Source: Pestalotiopsis fici W106-1 (lineage: Eukaryota; Ascomycota; Sordariomycetes; Amphisphaeriales; Sporocadaceae). Taken from it: a stretch of DNA of 64,000 nt. The DNA is taken from positions 3,546,942-3,610,941 of the forward strand of contig NW_006917095.1 in the NCBI RefSeq assembly GCF_000516985.1, given 5' to 3'. The translations under genes were made by a program, and so were the position numbers. Positions 50,429-61,813 of this stretch are shown piece by piece; positions within the stretch are counted from its first letter, which is position 1; the number at the start of each line of letters is the position of its first letter. The notes beneath the pieces were generated by a model that saw nothing but the letters and a program-made list of their open reading frames with translations, was not told the origin of the DNA and did no database searches.

Positions 50429-53361
50429 TTAAAACCTTCCTATCGGCTCCCGATCCGACTCGCGTCTGGTGAACAACACCTCGACTATACGTTTATGCCC
50501 TCCTGCCAATATATCCGGCTCCACGGGACCCGATCGAGTTCTCTCGTCTAATATTCCTGGCAAGAATGTTCGAACAGGGTGGAAAATTTCCCCGTTGCTG
50601 AAGCTGACTTCTTTGAGCCGGAAGATTGGGCGACTAGCAAGTATCATCAGAGCTGCCTTGGACTGCGGTGACAGGCGGCAGTACAGCTTGGCGGTGAAAA
50701 CGCCCTCAGACATGCTTATGGGCAGCACGTGGCCAAGGTAGAAGAGCCAGGCCCAGAGGCGTCGGGCCATCACCTTGATATGATCACGTCCGCATTGGTA
50801 CTCGGGCTGCATATAGCGCGTAAAGAAGTATCCATCCCTGAAGGTCAGATCGTTGTGGCAGCAGTCTCTCTTTATACGATCGAGCTTCTCGTCCTTCCTA
50901 TCAAGTACTTGCCCACCAGAGTCGGGTTGGATGCCAGTTGATGCCAGTTCCAATCGAAAGCAGGATGTCGGGTTTCGCACCAGTCCTCCACACCCGATTG
51001 GCTTCTTCCTACGCCAGTCTCACAGGGTGGTTACGAACTGTCGCCCCGTCCACGTGGTGCATCTGCGTCGCACCATGTATATATGGCTCGAAGAATGTCT
51101 GCGCAACAGAGGTTGCACGTGCGCTGTCGTGGTCAAGTTTGTCACATCAGCCAATGACGAACTGATTGGAGATCAGTAAGTTCAACTCACGCTTTCCAGG
51201 TTCGAAAGCCTCCGGATTGATTCTCTGCCCGCTGCAGGCAGTCATTCATCTTGGCTGGTGATTAGCACTCAACATCATCAGCTCTGCAATGCCACGGATG
51301 CCACCGCTGTTTGATACAAATTAGAAATGATAACTGGAGTAACGAAATGAATGGTACTGACCCATCCAGGGAAAGAATGCGAGCACCAGCTGTTGGCGGC
51401 TTGACGCGCACAGTCCATGGTGTTTTTGTCAGAGAGCATGCCAACGGGCAGGACACAATATGTATGGTGTAATCTACGCTTTGCTCGTAAATATATCTCC
51501 TTATGCAATCTTCACAGATGCAATGCTGCTCCGGCTGGCAGGGCAACATATTTGTCGGCGTGTTAGAGAGGCATGCCAAGCATGTCCTCTGACCTGTGAT
51601 GGATGCAACGCCACATGATACCGCTTCCAACGCGAGCTTTTCCACTGGACATCTGCGGCCGTGGAGTCTAGTCACTTCTTTTCAGAGTTACTCCGAGAAG
51701 GCATCGGGATTATAGGAACTCTCAAATAACCCAACTGACAAGATGACGCCCGAGGAGCGTTGGGAGTCCAAGCTGCTATCGTCAAATTGGTGACCCGTGA
51801 CTTTCCCAGTACCTAGTTCCTACATCGTCGCTGGTCGCTGGACTCTTTTGCCTCATATCTCCAGAAGTGGGCATGAAAACGTTCTAGACCACGCCTGGCT
51901 TCATCCACGAGGTCGTTTTTGCGTTTCTGAGCTTCGTCTGTCAAGTACACGTTAGTAACATCAGAGCCTGGGCGCATTTTCTGGTTTCGCATGATGATAC
52001 ATTCAGTTACATGGTCGCCAATTTGTGCCAAAATACAGACAGCGATATAAGAAATCATCTGGTGCACCTGCATTGCTTCTCCGCCAACTGTTTGACTTCT
52101 GTCGAAGTTGCGTTTCTTTGCAAGACTGGCCATGACACCAACTAGGTGCTCGCTGAATCTCTGCGGAAGTCAGTGGTCTCCGTCGGAAAGCTGATGAAAA
52201 TCGATCGTACTGTCGTAGTCGCGGCCCAATTTTATCAAGGCTCGTTTGAAATAAACATTCACATTGACGACATCTAGCTCCATATTAACAAGCTGCCTCT
52301 TACTCCGTATGCGCTCCGACATGTGTATTAATTCTTTGTACAGTGTCTTGATCTGATCCGACGTCTTCTTCACAGTGGTCGGGGGAGTAGCAGTGTACTG
52401 TGGAATAGAGATAACACGAAAGGAATCATAGTAGCATAGTATGAGCTCTTCTGCCGTGGGGATCTCTTTCCCTCGAGACCTCCATCTCCGTCGAAGCTCG
52501 GTGAAGCGCGTAGATCGCTCAAAGTTTCCAAGGAGACTTGTCGTGGCTTGATTGACGGAGGCCAAGGCGCTGGGCATGCCAGCGTTCATCTTTGGCCCAC
52601 TTGAACATTTCTTGCAGGATATCGTGAGATGTTCTGACTTGTTAGAGACCCTAAAAAACCAAAAGTTGCCGAGGGAACCCTGTTTTTACATACCTAGAGT
52701 TGTCTGACCCCCTCCCAGAGGGATTCGGTCAGACGCGGTGCTCGTATGGTCAGCGATGGTTTCTTCGACCGATCTATTCGTGCTGGGCTTCCGCATAGTG
52801 CCGTCGGTCAGGGGCTGCAGTGTTTGGGGTTTCTGTGCTTGTGCCAAGAGCTGGCGAGCAATCGGCTTGTCTGTTGCAGGAAATCCTTCACAGCCTACTC
52901 AGGGTGTTAGCATACGAATTTATCCAATTCAACGTTTGGGGCCGAGCGAGTAATTCGGAAACAGTTCGTACCGACAACGAGACGAGGATGCTCCGTCTCG
53001 CAGGTTCTTGGGCCAGCAAATATGTGAACATCGCTGCTCGTAAAGTCAAAGCTATCTGTATCGGCACCAGAGACAGGCACCAAATATTCGCCATGTGCAA
53101 CCGGTGCGAGCATTCGAACCATGGCTGCAATCAAGGTGCTCTTGCCCGAGCCCGTCTCGCCAATGATGGAGATCATGCTTGGATACTGCCGAGGAAGCCT
53201 ATTCGGTAGTCCCGTGGTCAGTCTTCCAAGACGTGGCTATACGTGCAGCTGTGGTTTAAGGCACTCTTGGTTGTCTTAAATACTGAGCCATGTCAACCAG
53301 ATATCTTTGAGATGAATCGCAGTCTGATCTTTGACACGCAACCCTCGCATCCATGAGAGAA

Positions 53362-53392
<31 letters not shown>

Positions 53393-53860
53393 TCTTGGAA
53401 GTGGACCTCCTCGCAAGGACTTCCGTAGATGTTTTCCTCTTTCTGATTGGGTTGATGGAAGGCCGCCGACAAGATGCAGTGTCGATGAGCCGGCATGTGA
53501 GCAGCGCCGTAGCCGCCGCAGAGAACGAAGTCGGTCGGCTCGCCGGCCTGGTAACGCACTCGGCAAAACAAGGGTATCTTGGCCTTTTCGGTCTGCTTGA
53601 TTATACCTGCGCATTGGTCAGTACCCATTGCTCTGCCAGGAAACGATGACTTACAAAGCTACGTTTGGGTGCGGCCACGCATCTTGCGCAATGTCGATGG
53701 ACGATACATCGTCTTTTTTGAAGCCACTCAGAGTGTCTTGGACAGATTTACCGTCTCTTCCGGTTTCTACAATAAGGTTTTGTAGGGCTACAGTCGATTC
53801 GTTAGCATTTTTATCATCAATGGAGTTCCGCAGAGTGGAAGTATCGTCCATCACTACCAT
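50429..53860 (-). pseudogene. Decayed P-loop / zinc-cluster / patatin-like gene
   Basis: In 5'-3' order on the minus strand: an N-terminal piece (53655-53860); FVLCGGYGAAHMPAHRHC (about 53400-53600); Walker A GETGSGKSTLIAAM (about 53120-53161); a Walker-B-like LVVGCEGF across an intron (near 52900-52970), with Gly where Asp is expected; helical pieces (52170-52589, 51813-52133); a C/H cluster RTCLACL...ICEDCIRRY (51508-51595); patatin start GARILSLDGGGIRGI (about 51285-51385); then WKAARATSVAQTFFEPY, VDGATVRNHPVRLA (DG dyad at 51042-51053) and PDILLSIGTG; and a C-terminal piece with YLGHVLPISMSEGVFTAKLY. The nucleophile elbow (GxSxG) region is absent. A stop (51009-51011) breaks EEANRVW, and stops and frameshifts lie at 51690-51812. 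The original was probably a large fungal patatin-like protein with a nucleotide-binding domain. The domain order resembles NLR-type proteins, which is inference. Confidence 0.78.
53365..53392. repeat. (AT)n microsatellite inside the decayed patatin gene
   Basis: About 14 AT units lie directly after the conserved PCEEVHFQE segment and are translated as alternating Tyr-Ile. This looks like repeat expansion inside former coding sequence or at an intron border. Confidence 0.9.
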
Positions 53861-55885
53861 CTCTCACTAAATCACAAGCGAGCACAACTAGAAAGGATAC
53901 AATCAAAATTCTCAAAGTAATAAGGGATAAAGTAGAGACAGTGAGCTTGCATAAGGGTGTGACGGAATTGCTGGACGAAAACTCTCTATATAAGGGCCAG
54001 CGGGACTCTCTTTTTCTCTCTTTTTCTCTCTTTTTCTCTCTTTTCTTCTTTTCTTCTTTTCTTCTTTTCTCTCTCTTTTTCTTTTTCTTTTTCTTCTTTT
54101 CTTCTCTTTTCTTTCTCTCTCCTTTTCTCTCTGGGTTTGACCAGCACATGATGATTCGGTCTACATACATACCCACCCAAAATACAGTCAGATTAACTCT
54201 GTGATTTTTTTTTCCGCGGCGGCTCGTGGAACGACACCCTCGTAGATGCATTAGAACCATTTTGTTTATTGGGCAATGATCAAGCAGGTTGAAGGGGCTG
54301 GATTGTAACCGCAAGAAAGAGCAATTCGGCGCAACCATTATCAACCCAGCTGAGTATAGCAGAACAAGAGCACCGAATAATGTTCAGAATCGTGGGGTTC
54401 AATTTAATGGCCATTGGCCTGGCTGTCAATTCATTGTGTGACACGATAAATGTGCCACACCCGAAGGATGTCTGATCTGGATGGGTAAAATAAAAACCGA
54501 CACCTGGTTGGGCGCTTCAGTACATGGTTCTGTGGAAAATTAAAGGTAGAGCCTCCCGCAAGCAGATAGATATCCCATAGTCTGTAGTGTGCTACCATCG
54601 CGTAGCCTGTATCGAAGGCGTCCATCAATTTCTGTTCTCTGTGTCGCATTAAGAATGGGACTGCATGGCGAGATAGTTTTAAATACCTCCACCTGTAAAG
54701 CAAGCTCTTTGCGTAATGATTCTGTGCCCGTCCACTTAGTATTACCCAACCTCGTACCGTCAAGTTTGTATCCATTACACTCATAAGAAACTTCAGGATA
54801 GACTTACATTAAAGGGGACACCTATTACCATGCGTGCAAGTGCCCCGATGGCCCTAGGATTTTACTTTTGGACGTTTATACCATTCCTGAACTGAATACC
54901 TTTCAATTAAGGGGAATGAACAGGACGACTAAGGACTATTTAGAAATAACGAATATGAAATGGCAACAAACTTAGAATTGCAATTCAGGATTGTACAATG
55001 GTACGGGTGCAACGGCACAAACGGCGGCCAGGTTGCGATCGTATGCTATTATAAAAATTCAAATTGAATATAATCATATAAAGAAGTTGCCTATATAATT
55101 ACACAAGTTTTGAATTTTACGCATGAGCCTAACCTAAGAAAACAAATACTAAATTAAAAAGATATAAAAACAAAATTGAACCCACATACAAATTACTGGC
55201 CAAATCTATGAACCTAAGTTTTGGGAGCCCAATCTACTGATATTGCTTCTCCCAATATGAATTTGGCAGAATATATCATGGCAGAAATGCTCACCCACAA
55301 AAGTGCGAGATTCGTAACTCTGCATGCATGGAATCGAGCATAGTGACCGCACATGAAGAGGTTTAATTCTCGCAGCTTATACCTTGGCTTTGCTGAATAA
55401 CGGTCTGCTATTATAAACATCTACAACGACAGTCCAGATCACCGCGTCATCATCGCTGAACATCGAGACGGAAACCGTGCTAAAAGAATATGTGATGCAG
55501 AGTGATGAACGGGTATCTATTCTCGTATCTACTTTCTTGATTCGTTTCCATCACGAACTCGAACGCACATTTTGCAGTGGCGGAACGAGAGGAACGATCT
55601 ATCTGACATGGTCATCACCAAGTTTTTGAAAACACAGTCTTCTAGGGTATTCCAAGAATCATAGCACAGGTGGCTTTGAACCTGTGTGACTGACCCGTCA
55701 CTGGCCGCTGGTGGCGCCGCAATTAGTGGTGCAAACACCAAGCCCTACATCGTGGGCCGAAAGCTTCGAATGATGACCCAGCCCTGAGCCATGGGGTCGA
55801 CTTGAGCTGCAGAACTAGCCTTGTCGGCAAACCTCCAGCTTTCAGATCCTTATCCACGTCAATGCAGATATCTGGACATGACTTC
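53861..55885. other. Intergenic / relic region upstream of nudF 3' end
   Basis: 2 kb between the decayed patatin gene and nudF. A pyrimidine tract fills about 54005-54134. The stretch 54880-55200 is AT-rich. Minus-strand frames at 54431-54784 and 55214-55420 are not clearly genes; the latter begins MFIIADRYSAKPRYKLRELN, which faintly resembles the region after a fungal BTB domain and could be a relic. No intact gene is supported. Confidence 0.45.
54005..54134. repeat. Polypyrimidine tract (CT/TTTTC repeats)
   Basis: About 130 bases of C and T on the plus strand, built from CTCTTTTT and CTTCTTTT units. Open frames crossing it are Lys/Glu/Arg-rich artefacts. Confidence 0.92.
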
Positions 55886-57538
55886 TCAATTGGCAAAGAT
55901 CCTGACGTTCAAATCCACGCTACCCGTGGCAATAACACATCGGATCTGCACTTCTGGTGCGGCGCCTGCTTTGGAGGAAGAGCCGTTGGCTGTTTTGCCG
56001 TTTGGTGCGTCACCACTTCCGTTCACGGTCGGCTCCTTAATCAGGACAGGGGCCCATCGGAGGCATGATATGAAGTGGCCATGGGCATTGTCCAGGTTCT
56101 TGACCATTTTGCCCTCCTGGCTCAGGTCCCAGCATCGTAGTGTCTTGTCGTCGGCCACGCTGAAAAGATATTTGCCTCCGGGATGAAATACCACCGCGCG
56201 CACCCAGTTGTCATGTCCGACCAGGGTCTTTATGCAGTTTCCTCGACCATCCCACAGCTTGATCGTCTTGTCTCTCGAACCCGTTGCCATGAATTCTGCG
56301 CTGGCAGATGCAGGAGGGGTTTTCTGGCCGGCAATTTTGGCAAGGTATTGGTATGAAGCCGGTGGGGCCAGGGTGCAGCACTCAATCACATTTTCATGCC
56401 CGATAAAAGTGACCTTGCTCTCCGGGTTGGTCAGCGATATGTCCCATAGCCTTGCAGTCTGATCGGTTCCACACGACAATAGAAAGCGACCGTCAAAGGA
56501 AGGGAACACGTCCCTGACCCAATCAGCATGGCCCCGGATGGTTTTGAGGCAGTAGCCAGTCGTGACGTCCCAGATGCGAAGGGTCTTGTCCCTCGAGGCA
56601 GAAACCAAAAGATTGCTAGACGAGGGGGCGCCAGCTGCGCCCGAAGGGATGAAGCGCACAGCGCTTACACTGTGGTCGTGGCCGGGCAACGTCTTGATAT
56701 TCTTATAATCATCGGAGGGATCCCACAGCTTGATGGTCAGGTCGCTTGAGCACGAAGCCAGCAGCGTCCCTCCCCGGGGACCGCCAAAGTCAACGTCCAG
56801 AACGGCCTTGGTGTGACCCTTGATGGTGCGTTCGTGTTCGCCCAATTCCCAATCCCAGATTTTGATAGTATAGTCTTCCGAGCCTGAAGCCAAGGTCGAG
56901 AAGACAGGATGGAAGGCGATACAGGTTATGGGCTTCTGATGCGACTGCAGAGTATGCCTGGCGGGCGACCTAGGCAGCCAGCTGGAAGGGTCTTGACTTC
57001 GGCGAGCTAGAGAAGTTGGGGTTGCGTTGTCGAGCTCGGCTTGTATGCTAGCATTCCGTGCCTCTAGATCCATTATCTGCAGCTCTTAGCAACAAGACCT
57101 CCACGGCGGAACGAACCCGTTGATAGCAACGAGCGCACAAGGAGAGGAAGGAGGGAGGGGGGCACAAAGTAGAGAGAGATGTATATATAGATAGAGAAGC
57201 GAGAAGACAAACCTTTTTCTGCAGACGGACGACACTCGTCCATTTCTTCTCGAGAAGCCCCTCATATTTCTTGGAAGTATTGGCGTCAAACGTGTCGCCA
57301 AGGTTGAGTTCCTGGCGCAAGGCCTCGGCGGTGTTGTTCAGGTTGCTAGAGGAGAGATATGCAACAATGGCCTTGTGCCTGCGGCGTAGAGTTGAGAAGT
57401 CAGTACAAACATTTTATATCCAAGAGGGCGAGCCGCGGATCGGAACAAGAGCAAGATTGTGTATACACGTGTGTGAGCGGGTGAGTGAGGGACGCACAGT
57501 TCGTCAGCTTGGCGCGACGTCAAGATTTGACTGCTCAT
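55886..57538 (-). CDS. nudF: Nuclear distribution protein nudF / PAC1 / LIS1
   Basis: LIS1-type dynein regulator: it binds dynein with NudE and is needed for nuclear migration along microtubules. Three exons (57498-57538, 57213-57378, 55886-57076) give 465 residues, the family length. The N-terminal LisH dimerisation motif is rebuilt across exon 1/2: [22 protein letters not shown] short coiled coil follows ([22 protein letters not shown]). Seven WD40 repeats occupy residues about 105-460, with clear GH...WD units such as [40 protein letters not shown] and [20 protein letters not shown]. Two loops are extended ([17 protein letters not shown] and a Gly/Ser/Asn-rich loop before the last repeat), as is usual in fungi. 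It lies divergent from the TOG-protein gene. Confidence 0.96.
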
Positions 57539-57854
57539 GCTTGCTGGCTATGATGTTTTCATCAGCTCCAAGGTCGGGCGTAGGATGAGATGCACTGTAG
57601 CTGTCCGTCGGTCGTCTCTCGAGGTGCATAGGAGGGCTGGTATGTGCGGTGCTGGTTTGTAGATGTCGAGGAGGAGTTGAGAGTCGTAGGGAGGGGCGGT
57701 CAGATCCAGAACCCGAACCAGATCAGGAGCTCGTTCGTTCGCTCGCTCTGCCTCCTCGCGCAGGAGCACGTCGCTCGGGCCGGTGCCCGACAACTAGATG
57801 TATCTCGAGTCTCGTCCCAGATCAGTTGGGGACGGACGTTTAGGGCGGATTGCC

Positions 57855-57990
57855 TGTTGTTGTTGTTGTTGTTGGAGAAGAGGCTCAGTGAGGTTAAGGG
57901 CAGCGGCGGCGGTAGCAGTAGCAGCAGCAAGAGCAGCAGCAGCAGCGGCGGCGGCGGCGGCGGCGGCGGTGGTGGTGGTGGTGGTGGTGG
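57855..57990. repeat. Trinucleotide repeat cluster (GTT, AGC, GGC, GGT)
   Basis: Consecutive short triplet runs (TTG/GTT, then GCA/GCG-rich, then GGCGGC, then GGTGGT) lie about 320 bp upstream of the nudF start. They are non-coding as far as I can see. Confidence 0.85.
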
Positions 57991-58710
57991 GATGATGTCA
58001 GTTTAGGAGTAGCCAATATGGGGTTTGGGGGGGGGGCTGCCGTTGATTTGGTGATTGATCGAATTCAAACAAACATTGCCTGTGATTATTTATTATTATT
58101 GATTTCCTACCTACCTACCTACTACCTACCAATGTACCGACCTATCTACCTAGGTGCGGTCTAGACGGTGCCAGGCCCAAAAAGCTGGAGGAATTGCCCG
58201 TGACGGGCAGCCAGCAAGGCCGGGGCTCTGGGCATTGGGGACTGCGGGGCGCGACGCATCCAATCCATTGGCAGTTGGTTCTGTACCTAGGTATGTAGAT
58301 TTGGTCCAACTCAGACGCTCAGTGTTTACTTCGAGTCTGTACATTTACTCTGTGGTCGCGATGGCCAATGGCTACATTGTCCCAGCTAGGTGATAGTATC
58401 TATTTGAACATGTACTTCACCTGACCATACGAGACCTCGTATTAGCAAACAAAGGAAATGATGATTATGTAGGTACCGTACCTACTACTCTTTCTTTATT
58501 TCTTTACTTCTCAGGACTCCGAGGGGCATATTTCAAAACTGCCAACGGCGACGTCTCAATGAAACTGCCACGCGGAGATCTGAGAATTGCATCATGGTTG
58601 TGAACTTGTGATACATGAGTAATAATATGCTAAAATGCTTGTTCTTCTTTTGTGCTTGTTGCAGAAGCTGCCGAGTCTCAGGGTCGGGCTGCATTGGACC
58701 CCTAGGAAGC

Positions 58711-58730
58711 GGGGGGGGGGGGGGGGGGGG
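58711..58730. repeat. Poly(G) tract
   Basis: A run of about 20 guanines. It produces poly-Gly or poly-Pro in all frames that cross it. Confidence 0.9.
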
Positions 58731-61700
58731 CTGTGCATTGGCCACGAGACCGTCCCAGGTCATCACTTCATTCTGGCGAGGCTCCGGCAAGGCTCCAGCA
58801 AGGGGAAAGAAAGAAGATCAAGTCCGAGGTAACGGACTGCCCATGTCATCATGGTATTTGCTGTCTAATGGATTTTACGACTATTTAAATGGAACTAGTG
58901 TGCTCCGTAGCTGCCTGCATATATGCTGGAAAGAAAGAGGGTCATTTCTACAAATATGGCCTGCTGTTTACGTATATTCGAGTAAATTCGGCCATCGTCT
59001 GCAGAGCACACATACTTGAAACATAATCATCTATGCATCACATACAATATACAACTGGGAAGTTGGATATAATCACTTCCTCAGCCACGATGAAAAATCT
59101 TGACACATTTCAAGTTGCTATTGGCTCATTCCAAAGTGTTTCGCCTTCGCTACGTACCTATTTACTGGCTGCGGCAGTTTTGTTCTGTGCATAGACCTGT
59201 CTCGAGATAAACGTAGCTGTGCAGCGAAACTCAACTTATTTTCAAATGCACCTACCTCCCCATGTATTGGTCGCATGACATTTTAAATGTCTGACCCGTA
59301 TCCTGTTGAACTCGTGCCGAGTCAAAGGCGATGTTTTGGCTAATATCACAGAGACTTTCAAGAAATACGGCCTCGTGTCCACCAGCATACCAGTCCCATA
59401 TCTCTTTCATGTGGCTGGAAGAGGACATACGCAGTGAGTGCAATCGATGGAGGAGTGACCATTGAACTGATTTAACATAAATTATCAGATTGTTTCTGAA
59501 TCATCGAGTAGGTAGGGAAACGTCTCTTGGCATGCAGCTTGGATCGCGGACTGCCGAATTTGATTTTGACTGAGGCGTGTCAGCGAGGCTTTTATCTTGG
59601 GTTTAACCTTTACTTTGGATCAATGCTTCAGCTTGTTTGCTGTAGGTTTGTTTACCTTGCGGTGCAGGTGAGATGCTGGATGGGTGCCATGTGCAGATTT
59701 TGCCTCGGCAGTGGTCTTGAGTCTCGTCGGCTGATATGCATCTAATCAATGCAACGAGGCCAAGAGATCCCTTTGTACTATTCTGTGGCAAGTAAGTCTA
59801 CGGCTTGGGGGGTTTCTTTTCCTGAAAGGCTGTCATGGACGGCATGGTTGGCCTGGCCATAGCATGTTTGTTTATAGATGAAGACGATTTGTCTTTTATT
59901 GGTCGTCGTGCCCAGATACTTTCCAATATCTATCACCTGTCGCGCAGTACATCCATTTTCCTTGCATCCAGATCCTGGTGGACTTATGACTGGATATGCG
60001 CGGCGGGGTGGAGGGAATTGTCTTTTTCTCTCTCCTTAAAGCAGGTCATGAATGCAATATTACTGTGTACACACTGTTCAAGTAATAAACATTCAAAGAT
60101 GCAGATGGCAAGAGTATATACATAGAAAATGGAAGATGACGGGTTTTTCCCTGTCCGCTGGGATTGATGGGTGACTGACTGATGATGTCCTTCTCCACTG
60201 GAGCCCAACCCTGAGGCTCAACCGTGTGTGTCTGCGCATGTGCTGGTAGTATGTACATATGTATATTTACTATTTGTTTGGTGGCCGACCTGTCAGTGCT
60301 GCCCGTTGCCCGACGCGACACCTCCTTGTGGTGGCTGCCCAGTGGCCCCATCCCCTCCCTGTCCCACCCTTCTGGTGTTTCCACCTAACCAACGAGATTG
60401 GTTAGCTGACGGGGGTTTAATGTTTTTCTTGTGCCCTCCCACCCTGCCCCCCCCTGCAGTGCGCGGTGCCTCGTTTGGCCTCGTTGCCCACTTGACGCCC
60501 CTCGCCCAGTCAATCGGTCCCTTGTCTAAGGTAAGTAGTACGGGGAACTGGAACCAAACAAATCGACATCATCACCGACTTCCAGAGGATACCTCTCTCC
60601 CTGCCTTAAAAAAATGTACCCTTAAAAAAAGGTGCAAGAAACAACCAATCTCGAAATCCTTCTCTTCTTTCCCCTCCCTCAGATTTATATCAATACTATA
60701 CTTCTTTCGGAGACCCCTCCAATTTTGTATTTTATTTCTTGGTGTCTCTGAACAAAGTCCATGTTTTGGACAAACATACCTCCTAGACAGGCTGTTATAC
60801 TCAACAACTCGCTCACAAGTAGCAAACCCATCACGCCTGCATCCAATCTGCAGAGACATCGAGTTGTTTCTACAACACAGAATGTAGGTCAAACACCTCC
60901 TCGTGCTTCAAAACAACCTCTGTAGTATATTGCGAACGCACACGAACAATCCGCTCCCTGTGCTTGCCGAGGTGCGCCGAACTCTTGAAGCTGTTCGCGC
61001 TGCCGCATGATGGCTTTCCTCTTCTGCTCCCATGCGGCCGGATTGACACCCCCAGAGATGCAAGGCTGGTTGCAGAGTTGCCAGGCAGAGGCAAGAACGG
61101 AAGGGACGGGGGGAGTGGCCAAGTGGGAAAGTTCAACAGTGAATGAATGAAAGAAGAGAGAGAGAGAGTAGAAAAAAAAAAAAAGGGAGGGAAATCGCCC
61201 AGTCGCAGCTTCTTCTTGTTCACGTCTCAGCCCGAGATTGTTTCCTCCAGCGAAACCGAGATGAAGCCACGCTACGCGACTCCCCGTCGGCCCTGGCCCT
61301 TCTCCTCGTCCCTCCATTGCAGCCGATGAAGCTTCATCCGTCAAATCTGCCAGTACGTCAGGCCGCGCGAGCTTTGCTTGGGAGGGAGTCAGTCAGTCGC
61401 ACTCCCCGCGCAAACGCTGTCTGTCGTTGTGGCAGTCTGTCGCAACCGCAGCAATAGTTACCCTCTTTCCCCCCTCGTGTTTGCCATTCTCATTTCGTCT
61501 TTACTGGTTCTCGCAATATGCCAAGATGCCCTTCGACCGTTTGCGACGACTAATCTGTAAAGTAGCCGATAACTTTCCACTTTCCGCCTCGAACCCGAAC
61601 AAAACCAGGGACAAGGACCCGTCCTTTTCGTTCAAGACTCTCAAGCTCCGAACCCGCCAGAAACCACAAGAGCCTGCGCAGACTACTCCTTCTCCCGCCC

Positions 61701-61813
61701 CAGTTTCTCCAGTAGACTCTCCTCTCAACACCAGGTCTACCGGTTACGATTCGACTCTGTCCGCGCCTTTCATTGAGACGCCGATAGTATTCTCCCATCG
61801 ACCGACCGCCGAA

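Larger units (their letters stand above)
57539..61525. other. Long divergent intergenic region, nudF to TOG gene
   Basis: About 4 kb between divergent starts. Near nudF there are trinucleotide runs (about 57855-57990), and a G-run lies at about 58711-58730. CTACCTACC words occur at 58106-58133. The 3' part (60,600-61,525) is pyrimidine-rich like a leader. A minus-strand frame at 58533-58790 is driven by the G-run (poly-Pro), and the 219-codon frame at 60228-60887 has no domain. I do not support a gene here. Confidence 0.5.

Noticed and set aside
50429..50980. 183-codon minus-strand frame as an independent gene
   Set aside because: Its C-terminal text reads as the last segment of the decayed patatin gene, and its first codons are a shifted frame over the patatin IGTG block.
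53941..54344. Lys/Glu-rich and Phe/Leu/Ser-rich frames
   Set aside because: They are produced by the polypyrimidine tract.
58533..58790. Minus-strand frame with a poly-Pro run
   Set aside because: The proline run comes from the G-tract; the rest shows no domain and no supporting exons.
60228..60887. 219-codon plus-strand frame
   Set aside because: Irregular Cys/Pro composition, no domain, and it crosses pyrimidine-rich leader-like DNA.
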